From contig PGZD01000017.1 of the NCBI GenBank assembly GCA_002843155.1, positions 1 to 43,102 on the forward strand: DNA of 43,102 bases, written 5' to 3'. Below are positions 26,303 to 34,848 of the stretch, piece by piece. The notes under the pieces are model-generated. The model searched no databases and was not told the origin of the DNA. It saw only the letters and a list, made by a program, of their open reading frames with translations. Made by a program: the position numbers and the translations under genes. The stretch is from Gammaproteobacteria bacterium HGW-Gammaproteobacteria-3 (GTDB lineage: Bacteria > Pseudomonadota > Gammaproteobacteria > Methylococcales > Methylomonadaceae). The first letter of the stretch is position 1, and the number at the start of each line of letters is the position of its first letter.

Positions 26303-27907
26303 TCAGGCGATCTGGCAAACCGTTGATGTAAACATCTGTGCGTTGGCTATCTGAAGGTCGTAAACAAAAGCTTCGGGAGCATTGTCGCCAAGCAGGCGAC
26401 CGGGTTGCAAAACGGGATGAATTTCGTCGTAACGTTTTATTTCGGTTGCACTGACCCTGCGGTAAATATGCGAGCGGTTGAGCTCTTGAGTATGGCAAAG
26501 CCCTGCGGCTGCCAGTATTTCGGCGGCGCTTTTGAGAGTTGCCCGGTGAAAATTGGCGACACGGTGCATTTTATTGGCCACGACCAGACCTTGGCTCAGC
26601 TTCGGATTTTGCGTAGTGATTCCGGTTGGGCAGGTATCTTTGTTGCATTGCAGGGATTGTATACAGCCTAAAGCCAGCATCATGCCGCGCGCACTGTTGC
26701 ACAAATCGGCGCCCAGCGCCAGACGTTTGATCAGATGAAAGCCGGTAAAGACTTTACCCGAGGCAATGATTTTGATTTCCCGTTTCAGATCGAAACCGAC
26801 CAGGCAATCGCGGACAAAAGTCAAGGCATCGGTCAGCGGCATACCGACGGAATTGGTGTATTCAACCGGCGCCGCTCCGGTGCCGCCTTCGCCGCCATCC
26901 ACGGTAATGAAATCCGGTTTGATGCCGGTTTCTATCATCGCTTTGCATAAGGCGATAAATTCGCTTTTCTGACCGATGCAGATTTTAAAACCGATCGGTT
27001 TACCGTTCGATAACTCACGTAAATTCTGAATAAACAACATGAGTTCTATCGGGGTGCTGAAGCACGCATGAGTGGCCGGTGAATTGATCTGCTTATAAGC
27101 GGTGACACCTCTTATCCGGGCAATTTCAGGGGTGTTTTTACAAGCGGGCAAAACCCCGCCGTGACCGGGCTTGGCGCCTTGCGACAATTTTATTTCTATC
27201 ATTTTAACCGCAGGATAGGCGGCTTTTTCCCGGAATTGGCTCTCGTCAAACAGACCGAGCACATTACGGCAGCCGAAATAAGCGGTGCCGATCTGCCAGA
27301 TAAGATCGCCACCTTGTTCGAGATGGTGTTCACTGATGCCGCCTTCGCCGGTGTTATGGGCGAAGCCGCCTAATTTGGCGCCGCCATTCAATGCTTTGAC
27401 CGCGTTGCTGCTGAGCGCGCCGAAGCTCATTGCCGATATATTCAATAAACTGGCGTTATAAGGTAGCAGGCAATCACTGCCGCCAATGGTTACGCGTAAA
27501 TCCGAGTTGATTTCGGCTAGATTTTTGGCCGCCAAAGAATGGGATACCCACTCATAACCCACCCGATAAACATCGAATTTTGTCCCGTAAGGGACGGTAT
27601 CCATTTCACCTTTGGCGCGTTGATAGACCACCGAGCGGAATATGCGATTAACCGGTGCGCCTTCGGTGTCGGCTTCGATGAAGTATTGCTGAATCATGGG
27701 TCTTATGCTTTCCATGATTTTGCGTAGTCTGCCGATCAAGGGAAAATTGCGTAATAAAGAATGCTTTATCTGGATCATATCGTAAATGCCAACGGCCAAA
27801 AGGGGCAGCAGAACGATCAGAGACCACAATACCGGTGGCCAAAAGAAAGCGGAAAAAGCAACAAAAACGAAGATTGTCGCCATGACAATGATAAATAGCA
27901 TACGCAT
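26303..27907 (-). CDS. FMN-binding glutamate-synthase-family protein, membrane-anchored
   Basis: A 534-residue protein of the archaeal-type GltS/FMN-dependent branch. Two hydrophobic helices at the N-terminus (IIVMATIFVFVAFSAFF and LWSLIVLLPLLAVG) should anchor it to the inner membrane. The TIM barrel holds FMN (MSFGALSSNAVKALN, FITVDGGEGGTGAAP, IIASGKVFTG). Cysteines in GCIQSLQCNKDTCPTG match the 3Fe-4S site of glutamate synthase. The glutaminase domain is absent, so ammonia or a partner would supply nitrogen, or the reaction is different. It converges with the FGGY kinase gene. Confidence 0.88.
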   Translation of the reverse strand: MRMLFIIVMATIFVFVAFSAFFWPPVLWSLIVLLPLLAVGIYDMIQIKHSLLRNFPLIGRLRKIMESIRPMIQQYFIEADTEGAPVNRIFRSVVYQRAKGEMDTVPYGTKFDVYRVGYEWVSHSLAAKNLAEINSDLRVTIGGSDCLLPYNASLLNISAMSFGALSSNAVKALNGGAKLGGFAHNTGEGGISEHHLEQGGDLIWQIGTAYFGCRNVLGLFDESQFREKAAYPAVKMIEIKLSQGAKPGHGGVLPACKNTPEIARIRGVTAYKQINSPATHACFSTPIELMLFIQNLRELSNGKPIGFKICIGQKSEFIALCKAMIETGIKPDFITVDGGEGGTGAAPVEYTNSVGMPLTDALTFVRDCLVGFDLKREIKIIASGKVFTGFHLIKRLALGADLCNSARGMMLALGCIQSLQCNKDTCPTGITTQNPKLSQGLVVANKMHRVANFHRATLKSAAEILAAAGLCHTQELNRSHIYRRVSATEIKRYDEIHPVLQPGRLLGDNAPEAFVYDLQIANAQMFTSTVCQIA

Positions 27908-28093
27908 GGTTATTCAGGCTCTGAGTGAAAGTGTCGATTTATTGTTGATGGGTCAGCATCGATGCTTAAACCTTACAGGGTCGGATTTTCGGGCTTTGGC
28001 AAAATATTTTACGTTCAAAAAGAGAACTCGAAATGTAAGAAATTGTGCCATTGCGCGACGAAACGGTATTGAAAAATCAGGAACCCTTAAGAT

Positions 28094-28837
28094 ATGTTCA
28101 CTAAAAAATCATTGATACTGGCCTTTTGGCTTTTGTTGTTGCCGGGTATTGCCACCGCAAGCGAACCGGATTGGTCAAGCTATCAGGCCGTGTTGAGCCA
28201 TGTCAAGCCGGGTATAAAAAATGGTGTTTCCTTGATGTTGGTTGACTATGACACCATTAAAAGCAATGGCAGTCTGGATAAAGCTTATCGTGAACTTTCC
28301 GCGTTCAAACCTGAACAACTGGCAGGCCCCGAAGAGAAACTGGCTTTTTATATCAATGCCTACAATATTCTGGCATTGAAAATGGCGGCCGATCATTGGC
28401 CGACGAAAAGCATTAAGGATGCCGGCAGTTTTTTCAGTCCGGTCTGGGATAAACCGGCCGGAGAGTTAGGCGGTAAAACGGTTACTTTGGGTGAGGTAGA
28501 GCATAAAATCCTGCGGCCCATGGGCGAACCCCGCATTCATTTGGCCATCGTCTGCGCTTCGGTCAGTTGTCCTGATTTGCGAAGCGAACCTTACACGGCG
28601 GCAAAACTCAACGCACAACTGGACGATCAGGCCCAAAAATTTCTGGATAATCCCGGAAAAGGTCTGAAAGTAGAGAAAGATAGCATCAAGATTTCCAAGA
28701 TATTTGATTGGTTTGAAGAAGATTTTGAAGTTTATGGCGGTGTTCGCGCATTCCTTACGCGCTATAAAACCGATCTGCCGGAATTCAAAATAAAAACCCA
28801 AATTCCCTATGATTGGGCCGTCAATAGCTCAAAGTGA
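28094..28837 (+). CDS. DUF547 family exported protein
   Basis: A 247-residue protein with a signal peptide (SLILAFWLLLLPGIATA), so probably periplasmic. The DUF547 core is clear: EEKLAFYINAYNILALKM, VTLGEVEHKILRP, EPRIHLAIVCASVSCPDLR and ISKIFDWFEEDF. The conserved cysteine pair and histidine recall a thiol-hydrolase fold, but no function is established for the family. No clear ribosome site precedes the ATG. A sigma-factor operon starts 79 bases downstream and could be related, though no shared signal is seen. Confidence 0.88.
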   Translation: MFTKKSLILAFWLLLLPGIATASEPDWSSYQAVLSHVKPGIKNGVSLMLVDYDTIKSNGSLDKAYRELSAFKPEQLAGPEEKLAFYINAYNILALKMAADHWPTKSIKDAGSFFSPVWDKPAGELGGKTVTLGEVEHKILRPMGEPRIHLAIVCASVSCPDLRSEPYTAAKLNAQLDDQAQKFLDNPGKGLKVEKDSIKISKIFDWFEEDFEVYGGVRAFLTRYKTDLPEFKIKTQIPYDWAVNSSK

Positions 28838-28916
28838 TTTTTTAAATAAAAACCGGATTAATGCGTTATCTATGTTTAAAATAAGCCCCAATAATTTTAA
28901 TAATTGAGGGTTTTTT

Positions 28917-29489
28917 ATGACGCATGAAATGTCAAAGCCGGAACAATGGCTTGGATTATATGGTGATGTGCTCTATCGGTATGCTTTGTCCCGTGTCCGA
29001 AACCCCGATGTTGCCGAAGATCTGGTGCAGGAAACCCTGCTGGCCGGCATAAAGGCCAAAGATAATTATGCCGGCCAGGCGGCCGTGCAAACTTGGCTGA
29101 TCGGTATTCTAAAACATAAAATCATCGATTATTTTCGTAAAGCGTCACGGGAAAAAACCCAAGAATTTGATGATAGATTCGCCACAGAAGAGGATGATTA
29201 TTTCGATCAGCAAGGCAGTTGGCAAATTGATTTATCCTCGTGGTCCAAGCCTGACAAATGTTTGGAGCAGGAGCAATTTATCGAGGTACTGCAAACCTGT
29301 ATCGACCGACTGCCGCCGAGAATGGCGCAGTTATTTATCCTGCGGGAACTGGATGGTATGGAAAGCGAAAAAATATGCGAGACATTGTCTATTTCAACAC
29401 TGAATAATTTTTGGGTAATGATGTCCAGAGTGCGGGTGCAATTACGCCACTGTCTCGATTTGAATTGGTTTGGTAAACAGGAACTGTAA
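28917..29489 (+). CDS. ECF-type RNA polymerase sigma factor
   Basis: A 190-residue sigma-70-family protein with only regions 2 and 4. Region 2 is LYRYALSRVRNPDVAEDLVQETLLAG followed by WLIGILKHKIIDYFRK; region 4 is LPPRMAQLFILRELDGMESEKICETLSIS, then a helix that would contact the -35 box. It directs transcription of a small stress regulon. The stop overlaps the start of the downstream zinc-finger gene by one base (TAATG), the usual sigma/anti-sigma arrangement. The target promoters are not identified here. Confidence 0.95.
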   Translation: MTHEMSKPEQWLGLYGDVLYRYALSRVRNPDVAEDLVQETLLAGIKAKDNYAGQAAVQTWLIGILKHKIIDYFRKASREKTQEFDDRFATEEDDYFDQQGSWQIDLSSWSKPDKCLEQEQFIEVLQTCIDRLPPRMAQLFILRELDGMESEKICETLSISTLNNFWVMMSRVRVQLRHCLDLNWFGKQEL

Positions 29490-29755
29490 TGTTGACGTGT
29501 AAAGAGGCAAGCCATTTGGCTTCAAAATCGCTGGACGCAAAATTGACCTGGCGTGAGCGGTTCGGTCTTTGCCTGCATATTGCTATGTGCGGGTTATGCC
29601 GCCGCTATGTCAGGGATCTCAAAAAATTACGCGCCATGATGAAAGCGGCCGGCAATTCCGGGCAAGCGCTTGTGCCCGAGGCGGTAAAGCTTTCCGAGGC
29701 GTCCCGGCAACGCATCAAACAGGCTTTGAGTAAAGCTTTACATCCATCCAAATGA
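29489..29755 (+). CDS. Zinc-finger (zf-HC2-like) anti-sigma factor
   Basis: An 88-residue protein. The N-terminal MLTCKEASHLASKSLDAKLTW and the later LCLHIAMCGLCRRYVRDL supply the Cys and His residues of the zinc-binding anti-sigma fold (Cys4, then H-x3-C-x2-C). There is no transmembrane helix, so it would act as a soluble, possibly redox-sensitive inhibitor of the adjacent sigma factor. Translation is coupled by a one-base overlap. Confidence 0.88.
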   Translation: MLTCKEASHLASKSLDAKLTWRERFGLCLHIAMCGLCRRYVRDLKKLRAMMKAAGNSGQALVPEAVKLSEASRQRIKQALSKALHPSK

Positions 29756-29756
29756 T

Positions 29757-29894
29757 ATGAGATATTGGCCGTCGTTATCAATCAAACACACCCGATTCCG
29801 GAGGGGTGGCCATGCTGATATTACCCTCGGTGCTGGATTCTCTTCCGATAAAGCGGCCTGGCCGCATTTTATCGACACATCCGCCATACTTTAA
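29757..29894 (+). CDS. Candidate 45-residue small protein after the anti-sigma gene
   Basis: An open frame begins with ATG one base after the anti-sigma stop codon and encodes 45 residues, ending GAGFSSDKAAWPHFIDTSAIL. It has no ribosome site of its own and would depend on coupling. A competing 29-codon frame at 29812-29901 has a good gaggggtgg site but an unconvincing product. Neither is recognised; the region may be untranslated leader of the EAL gene. Confidence 0.25.
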   Translation: MRYWPSLSIKHTRFRRGGHADITLGAGFSSDKAAWPHFIDTSAIL

Positions 29895-29915
29895 CCACTA
29901 ACGGCATCAAGGACG

Positions 29916-31184
29916 ATGACAAACCGATATCAAACCTGCCTGACGCTACCTGTCGCGCGCTTTATCGAATACCTTAAAGACTTCACGCAGAACAATAGCA
30001 GCGCGTGCACACTGGCCTATATAGAAATCAACAATGCCATTCAAGTGGCCCGGCTGATTCAGGGGGTAGCGGCGGAAGAACGCCTGATAGAGGCCGTCGA
30101 ACAACTGATCATGACGTATTTGAACGACTATGATTACACCCAGCCGGTAAAAATACAGCACAATCAAATCGCTGTCGTACTCAAGCATGGCGCCGATGAG
30201 GCGTTTGCAATTCTCGAAACCTTGGCCACCCTATTGGATCGGCAGGAAGTCAGTATTGACGATAAAACCTACTATCCGAAAGTCATGATAGGTCTTACAT
30301 CTCTGACGCCCGAATACCGCAATGTTGAACTGGCCGTGTTAGCGGCCGATGAAGCGCTTTACCAAGCCAGACGAACCGGTAACAGCCTTGTCAGGTTGTT
30401 AACTGCCGATGATGCCAGATTGCATCTTTATCTGGATGCCTTGAAGTTATTGCCGCAATTGCGCCAGGGGCTGTTGAAAAAAAACTTGGTACTCTATGCG
30501 CAGCCTATCGTTGCCACGACGCAAGTCTCAGTGCCGCTCAAGTCGGAAATATTACTGCGTTACCAGACAGCCGAAGGTCTCATTAAGCCGCCACTTGACT
30601 ATTTAAGGGCCGCCGCATTGTTCAATGTCAGCCGGGAAGTCGATTTATATGTGCTGGAGCAGTGCTGCCGATTTTTGCAACAGCATCCATCCGAACACTG
30701 CTATTCCATCAACATCTCGGGCGCTACGGTGCGCTACCCGGCGTTTTTCGATGAAGTCAAAAAAACGGTTGAGTATTATGGCATTGCTTCCGAGCAACTG
30801 TGTTTTGAAATTACCGAAAATGTCGCCGACCAGGATTACAATCAGGCATCACTGCTGATGTTCAGGTTAAAAAATGAATTGGGCTGCCAATTGTCCCTGG
30901 ACGATATTGGCATCGGCTCCAGTAATCTGGCTAATTTACCCAAGTACGACGTGGATTATCTGAAAATTGACGGCTCTTTCGTGCGGGCGTTGCTGAGCGA
31001 ACCGTATGCCGAGCATGTGGTAAAATTTATCGATACCGCCGCCAAACTGCATGGCAAGCAATCAGTTGCCGAACATATCGAACAACCTTTGCAACTGAAA
31101 AAAATACAGGAAATCGGCGTGGATTTTGCCCAAGGCTATTTGACCGGTAAACCTGAAATGCTTTTCGATCCGGCTTTGGATTGA
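29916..31184 (+). CDS. EAL-domain protein with degenerate GGDEF-like domain
   Basis: A 422-residue cytoplasmic protein. Residues ~1-175 have the outline of a GGDEF domain but no GGDEF signature, so it cannot make cyclic di-GMP. The EAL domain follows: SEILLR in place of EALLR keeps the metal-binding Glu, SINIS keeps Asn, and FEITEN, LDDIGIG, YLKIDGSF, AEHIEQ and AQGYL retain most catalytic positions. The usual DDFGTG loop reads DDIGIG, which often lowers activity. It may be a weak phosphodiesterase or a cyclic di-GMP receptor. No membrane or sensor domain is present. Confidence 0.88.
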   Translation: MTNRYQTCLTLPVARFIEYLKDFTQNNSSACTLAYIEINNAIQVARLIQGVAAEERLIEAVEQLIMTYLNDYDYTQPVKIQHNQIAVVLKHGADEAFAILETLATLLDRQEVSIDDKTYYPKVMIGLTSLTPEYRNVELAVLAADEALYQARRTGNSLVRLLTADDARLHLYLDALKLLPQLRQGLLKKNLVLYAQPIVATTQVSVPLKSEILLRYQTAEGLIKPPLDYLRAAALFNVSREVDLYVLEQCCRFLQQHPSEHCYSINISGATVRYPAFFDEVKKTVEYYGIASEQLCFEITENVADQDYNQASLLMFRLKNELGCQLSLDDIGIGSSNLANLPKYDVDYLKIDGSFVRALLSEPYAEHVVKFIDTAAKLHGKQSVAEHIEQPLQLKKIQEIGVDFAQGYLTGKPEMLFDPALD

Positions 31185-31354
31185 GTTTTTCTTAACATTC
31201 GAGAATAATCCTGCTAAAAAGTGCATTTTTTTACTTAGCTTGAAAGAATTGGCGCTTGTGAGCGACTTGACCTGACAATTCAAATTTCATATGTTCTTGA
31301 AAGTGACCTGCCGCGCTTGCAAGAATTAATCTGCTTTAATTATTCGGAGTTCCT

Positions 31355-32401
31355 ATGACTGACACCGCCGTTAGTGAATCAGTACAAAATTATTATGGAC
31401 AGGTGCTTAAATCCAGTCAGGATTTAAAAACCAGCGCCTGTTGCACACTCGATTCCATGCCCTGGCATTTACGGCCGCATCTGGCCGACCTGCACCCAGA
31501 AGTGGTTGCACGTTTTTACGGTTGCGGATCGCCTTTGCCACCGGCTTTGGTTGGACGCACAGTATTGGACTTGGGCTGTGGTTCCGGTCGCGATTGCTAT
31601 TTACTCTCGCGGCTGGTGGGCGAATCCGGCCGCGTCATTGGCGTTGACATGACGCCAGAGCAACTGGCTGTCGCCCAGCGGCATTGTGCCTGGCACGCCG
31701 AACGTTACGGCTATGCCCGTTCCAATGTCGAATTTGTGCAAGCCTATATCGAAGACCTGGCGGCTGCGGGTATCCCGGACAACTCCATCGATGTCGTGGT
31801 ATCGAACTGCGTCATTAATTTGTCCCCGGATAAACGCCAGGTGCTGGCGGAAATTTTTCGTGTACTCAAGCCCGGCGGCGAGCTGTATTTTTCCGATGTT
31901 TATGCCGACCGGCGTATTCCACAGGCGCTTAAACTGGACCCGGTATTGCTGGGCGAGTGCCTGGGCGGCGCTTTATATTGGGAAGATTTTCGCCGTATCA
32001 TGCAAGATTTGGGTTGTCCCGATGTGCGTATCGTCAAAGATAGCCCTATTACTCTGGACGACCCTGAAGTGGCGGCCAAAATCGGCATGGTCGAGTTTCG
32101 CTCAATTACGGTCAGAGCCTTCAAAATGCCGCTGGAAGACCGCTGCGAAGACTTCGGCCAAGTCGCCGTTTATAAAGGTACGCTGCCGGAATATCCCCAC
32201 GCTTTCGATTTGGACGACCATCATCATCTGGAAACCGGCAGGCCGCTGCGCGTCTGCGGCAATACCGCCGATATGCTGGCTTTAAGCCGCTATGCCGAAC
32301 ATTTTGAATTATGGGGGGACAAATCTACGCATTTCGGTTTATTCGATTGCGCGCCGCCTAATACCCGATTGTCGCTTGAATCCGGCGCCGCCTGCTGTTG
32401 A
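31355..32401 (+). CDS. arsM: Arsenite S-adenosylmethionine methyltransferase ArsM
   Basis: A 348-residue SAM-dependent methyltransferase with motif I VLDLGCGSGRDCYLLSRLVG, VIGVDMTPEQL and FRVLKPGGELYFSD. The three cysteine positions that bind As(III) in ArsM proteins have counterparts: KTSACCT (Cys29/30), SNCVINLSPDK and GECLGGAL. ArsM methylates arsenite, and in arsenosugar pathways supplies dimethylarsenic species. The C-terminus ends in a Cys-Cys pair. A cggag site precedes the ATG. It heads a four-gene operon with arsS. Confidence 0.92.
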   Translation: MTDTAVSESVQNYYGQVLKSSQDLKTSACCTLDSMPWHLRPHLADLHPEVVARFYGCGSPLPPALVGRTVLDLGCGSGRDCYLLSRLVGESGRVIGVDMTPEQLAVAQRHCAWHAERYGYARSNVEFVQAYIEDLAAAGIPDNSIDVVVSNCVINLSPDKRQVLAEIFRVLKPGGELYFSDVYADRRIPQALKLDPVLLGECLGGALYWEDFRRIMQDLGCPDVRIVKDSPITLDDPEVAAKIGMVEFRSITVRAFKMPLEDRCEDFGQVAVYKGTLPEYPHAFDLDDHHHLETGRPLRVCGNTADMLALSRYAEHFELWGDKSTHFGLFDCAPPNTRLSLESGAACC

Positions 32402-32404
32402 GGC

Positions 32405-33085
32405 ATGAACGCCTTTAATGATCTCAGCATCGTGATTCCGGTCGGGCAGGGCGATACCGCCTGGCGTCCTTTGCTGGAAGATCTGGTGGCATTGGGCGAG
32501 GCGCCTGAAATTATTTTGTCCGCTTGCGAGAAAAGCCCTTCCGATGTCGAATGGCCCGGAAATGTAAAATGGTTTCAAAGCCAGCAAGGGCGAGGGCATC
32601 AGCTCAATGTCGGCGCCCAAGAAGCGAGTCGTAAAATCATCTGGTTTGTTCATGCCGATACCCGCCTGACTCCGGCCGTCAACGGCGCTTTAAAACATTT
32701 CATCCAGCACGGCGGACCGGGCCTGGGTTATTTCCGCTTGAAATTTGCCACAGACGGCCCCTGGCAAACCCGCTTGAATGCCTGGGCGGCCAACGTGCGC
32801 TCCCGCTATTTCAGTCTGCCTTTCGGTGATCAGGGATTTATCGTCAATAAAACGGTGTTCGAGCAGTTAAACGGATTTGACAAGAGGGTCGTGCCGGGCG
32901 AAGACCTGGATTTTGTGGTGCGCTTGCAGGCTGCTGGATTGCCTTTGCAACAATTACCCGCCGATCTAATCACCAGCGCCAGGCGCTACCGGCAATACGG
33001 CTGGCTGACAACCACAGTCCGCCATATTTATCTCACCGGGTTATTGGCTCGTCAGGCGCGGCAGCGTTTGGAGCAGGCTATATGA
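32405..33085 (+). CDS. Family 2 glycosyltransferase, rSAM-associated (TIGR04283-type)
   Basis: A 226-residue GT-A enzyme: LSIVIPVGQGD at the N-terminus, QQGRGHQLNVGAQEA, then the metal-binding WFVHADTRL and FGDQGFIV, and GEDLDFVVRLQAAGLPL. This subfamily is known for co-occurring with radical-SAM ArsS-like genes. In this operon it would act on a sugar intermediate of arsenosugar synthesis; the exact donor and acceptor are unknown. It starts 3 bases after arsM and overlaps the next gene by 4. Confidence 0.85.
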   Translation: MNAFNDLSIVIPVGQGDTAWRPLLEDLVALGEAPEIILSACEKSPSDVEWPGNVKWFQSQQGRGHQLNVGAQEASRKIIWFVHADTRLTPAVNGALKHFIQHGGPGLGYFRLKFATDGPWQTRLNAWAANVRSRYFSLPFGDQGFIVNKTVFEQLNGFDKRVVPGEDLDFVVRLQAAGLPLQQLPADLITSARRYRQYGWLTTTVRHIYLTGLLARQARQRLEQAI

Positions 33086-33765
33086 GCGGCGCCATCGCGC
33101 TGTTCGTAAAAACCCCCGGGCTGTCGCCGGTTAAAACACGACTGGCGGTCAAATTGGGCACCGATGCCGCCGAAGCTTTTCATCTGGCTTCGGCACAAGC
33201 GGTTAAAGCGGTAGCGACTGCCGCAAGCCAGCTTGCGGATATTCAATGTTATTATGCCGTGGCTGAAGCCCAGGCCGTGCATCATGCCGATTGGCAAGAC
33301 TTGCCGTGTCTGTGGCAAGGGGGGGGCGGTTTGGGTGAGCGCATGGCGTATATTTATCAGACGCTGTCAGAAAGCCATGATTTCGTTTTGCTGGTGGGCG
33401 CCGATATTCCACAAATGACAGCTCCGGAGTTGCTGTTAGCTTGTGACTGGTTACATCATGATGAACAGGCGCGTCTGGCCTTTGGTCCCAGCACCGACGG
33501 CGGATTCTGGCTGTTCGGCGGTAATTGTCCGGTGCCGCTTGGTGTTTGGACTGGCGTGGCTTACAGTAGGGCCGATACCGGCGCACAATTTTTTAAAAAA
33601 ATCGAGGCTCTGGGCGAAATCAAGACACTGGCGACATTACGCGATGTCGATGAAGCGGAAGATTTGATGTCGCTACGCCAGTCGTTACTTCGATTGACAC
33701 AGCCGTTGCCGCAGCAATCTGAATTGATCGGGTTTTTAAATACCTTACCCCTACATTATTCTTAA
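33082..33765 (+). CDS. DUF2064/TIGR04282-type arsenosugar-associated glycosyltransferase
   Basis: A 227-residue protein opening with ALFVKTPGLSPVKTRLA and containing LVGADIPQMTAPELLLA and FGPSTDGGFWLFGG, signatures of the nucleotidyltransferase-like family found beside arsS. Such proteins resemble MobA/CofC nucleotidyltransferases and may activate or transfer a sugar. The ATG overlaps the stop of the preceding gene (ATGA). It lies 14 bases before arsS. Confidence 0.85.
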   Translation: MSGAIALFVKTPGLSPVKTRLAVKLGTDAAEAFHLASAQAVKAVATAASQLADIQCYYAVAEAQAVHHADWQDLPCLWQGGGGLGERMAYIYQTLSESHDFVLLVGADIPQMTAPELLLACDWLHHDEQARLAFGPSTDGGFWLFGGNCPVPLGVWTGVAYSRADTGAQFFKKIEALGEIKTLATLRDVDEAEDLMSLRQSLLRLTQPLPQQSELIGFLNTLPLHYS

Positions 33766-33779
33766 CTCTTCAAAAGCCA

Positions 33780-34739
33780 ATGCGCGACGTTAAACCTTTA
33801 CTGCTCAACAGCGATTTTCCGCACATCCGGCGCGGGCGCCTGAGTACACTGCAAATGAACCTGGGTTATCTTTGCAATTTGAGCTGCACCCATTGTCATG
33901 TCAATGCAGGGCCTAAACGCACCGAACTGATGAGCCGCGAAACCATGCAAACGGCCCTGGAATTTGCGCAAAAATATAATCTCGAACACCTCGATTTAAC
34001 CGGAGGCTCGCCGGAAATGAATCCTGATTTCCGCTGGCTGGTGCAGGCCGCGCGTGCGCAGGGGCTTAATGTCATGGATCGGTGTAACCCGACCATTTTA
34101 GTAGAACCGGGCTATGAAGGCACCGCCGAATTTCTGGCTGCACAACAAGTGGAAGTCATCGCCTCTTTGCCCTGTTATCTCGAAGATAATGTCGATGCCC
34201 AACGCGGCAAAGGCGTCTTCAGTGCCTCGATAAAAGCCTTGCAAAAACTCAATGATTTAGGCTATGGCCATCCGGACAGCGGTTTGGTTTTGAATCTGGT
34301 TTACAATCCTCAGGATATGGCCTTGCCGCCGCCGCAAGGGCAATTGCAGGAAACTTACCGGCAATTTTTAACCGGGCATTTCGATTTGCATTTCAATAGC
34401 TTGTTTACCATAACCAACATGCCGATACAGCGTTTTGGCGCCGTGTTGCTGGCTAAAGGTCAATTCGAAAGTTACATGAATCTGCTCAAACAAGCCTATC
34501 AACCGGCCAATCTCGACCAGGTGATGTGTAAAAGCCTGTTGAGCGTGGACTGGCAAGGCGCTGTTTACGATTGCGATTTCAATCAAATGCTGGATATGCC
34601 GTTGGCGGGGCGGCATACGCATTTACGGCAATTGCTGGAAAATATGCCGGAAAATCTGTCGATCAGCGTTGCCGATCATTGTTACGGCTGCACGGCCGGA
34701 CAGGGTTCGAGCTGCACTGGTGTATTAATGCAAGCGTAA
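33780..34739 (+). CDS. arsS: Arsenosugar biosynthesis radical SAM enzyme ArsS
   Basis: A 319-residue radical SAM protein. The cluster motif is LCNLSCTHCHVNAGP (Cx3Cx2C), followed by HLDLTGGSPEMNPDF. The C-terminal DUF3641-type region has further cysteines in MCKSLLSVDW, VYDCDFNQML and HCYGCTAGQGSSCTG, likely binding auxiliary clusters. In characterised systems ArsM plus ArsS converts arsenic to a deoxyadenosyl/ribosyl arsenosugar precursor. It is the last gene of the operon. Confidence 0.92.
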   Translation: MRDVKPLLLNSDFPHIRRGRLSTLQMNLGYLCNLSCTHCHVNAGPKRTELMSRETMQTALEFAQKYNLEHLDLTGGSPEMNPDFRWLVQAARAQGLNVMDRCNPTILVEPGYEGTAEFLAAQQVEVIASLPCYLEDNVDAQRGKGVFSASIKALQKLNDLGYGHPDSGLVLNLVYNPQDMALPPPQGQLQETYRQFLTGHFDLHFNSLFTITNMPIQRFGAVLLAKGQFESYMNLLKQAYQPANLDQVMCKSLLSVDWQGAVYDCDFNQMLDMPLAGRHTHLRQLLENMPENLSISVADHCYGCTAGQGSSCTGVLMQA

Positions 34740-34848
34740 GGAAAATTGCATGGCAGCGACTTTATAAAGGATTGATGCTGTTGCTGAATGCCATAGGCAC
34801 GGGCAGTTACACGCTTGATATTTTTGATTATCTCTCAGGAGACGGTAT

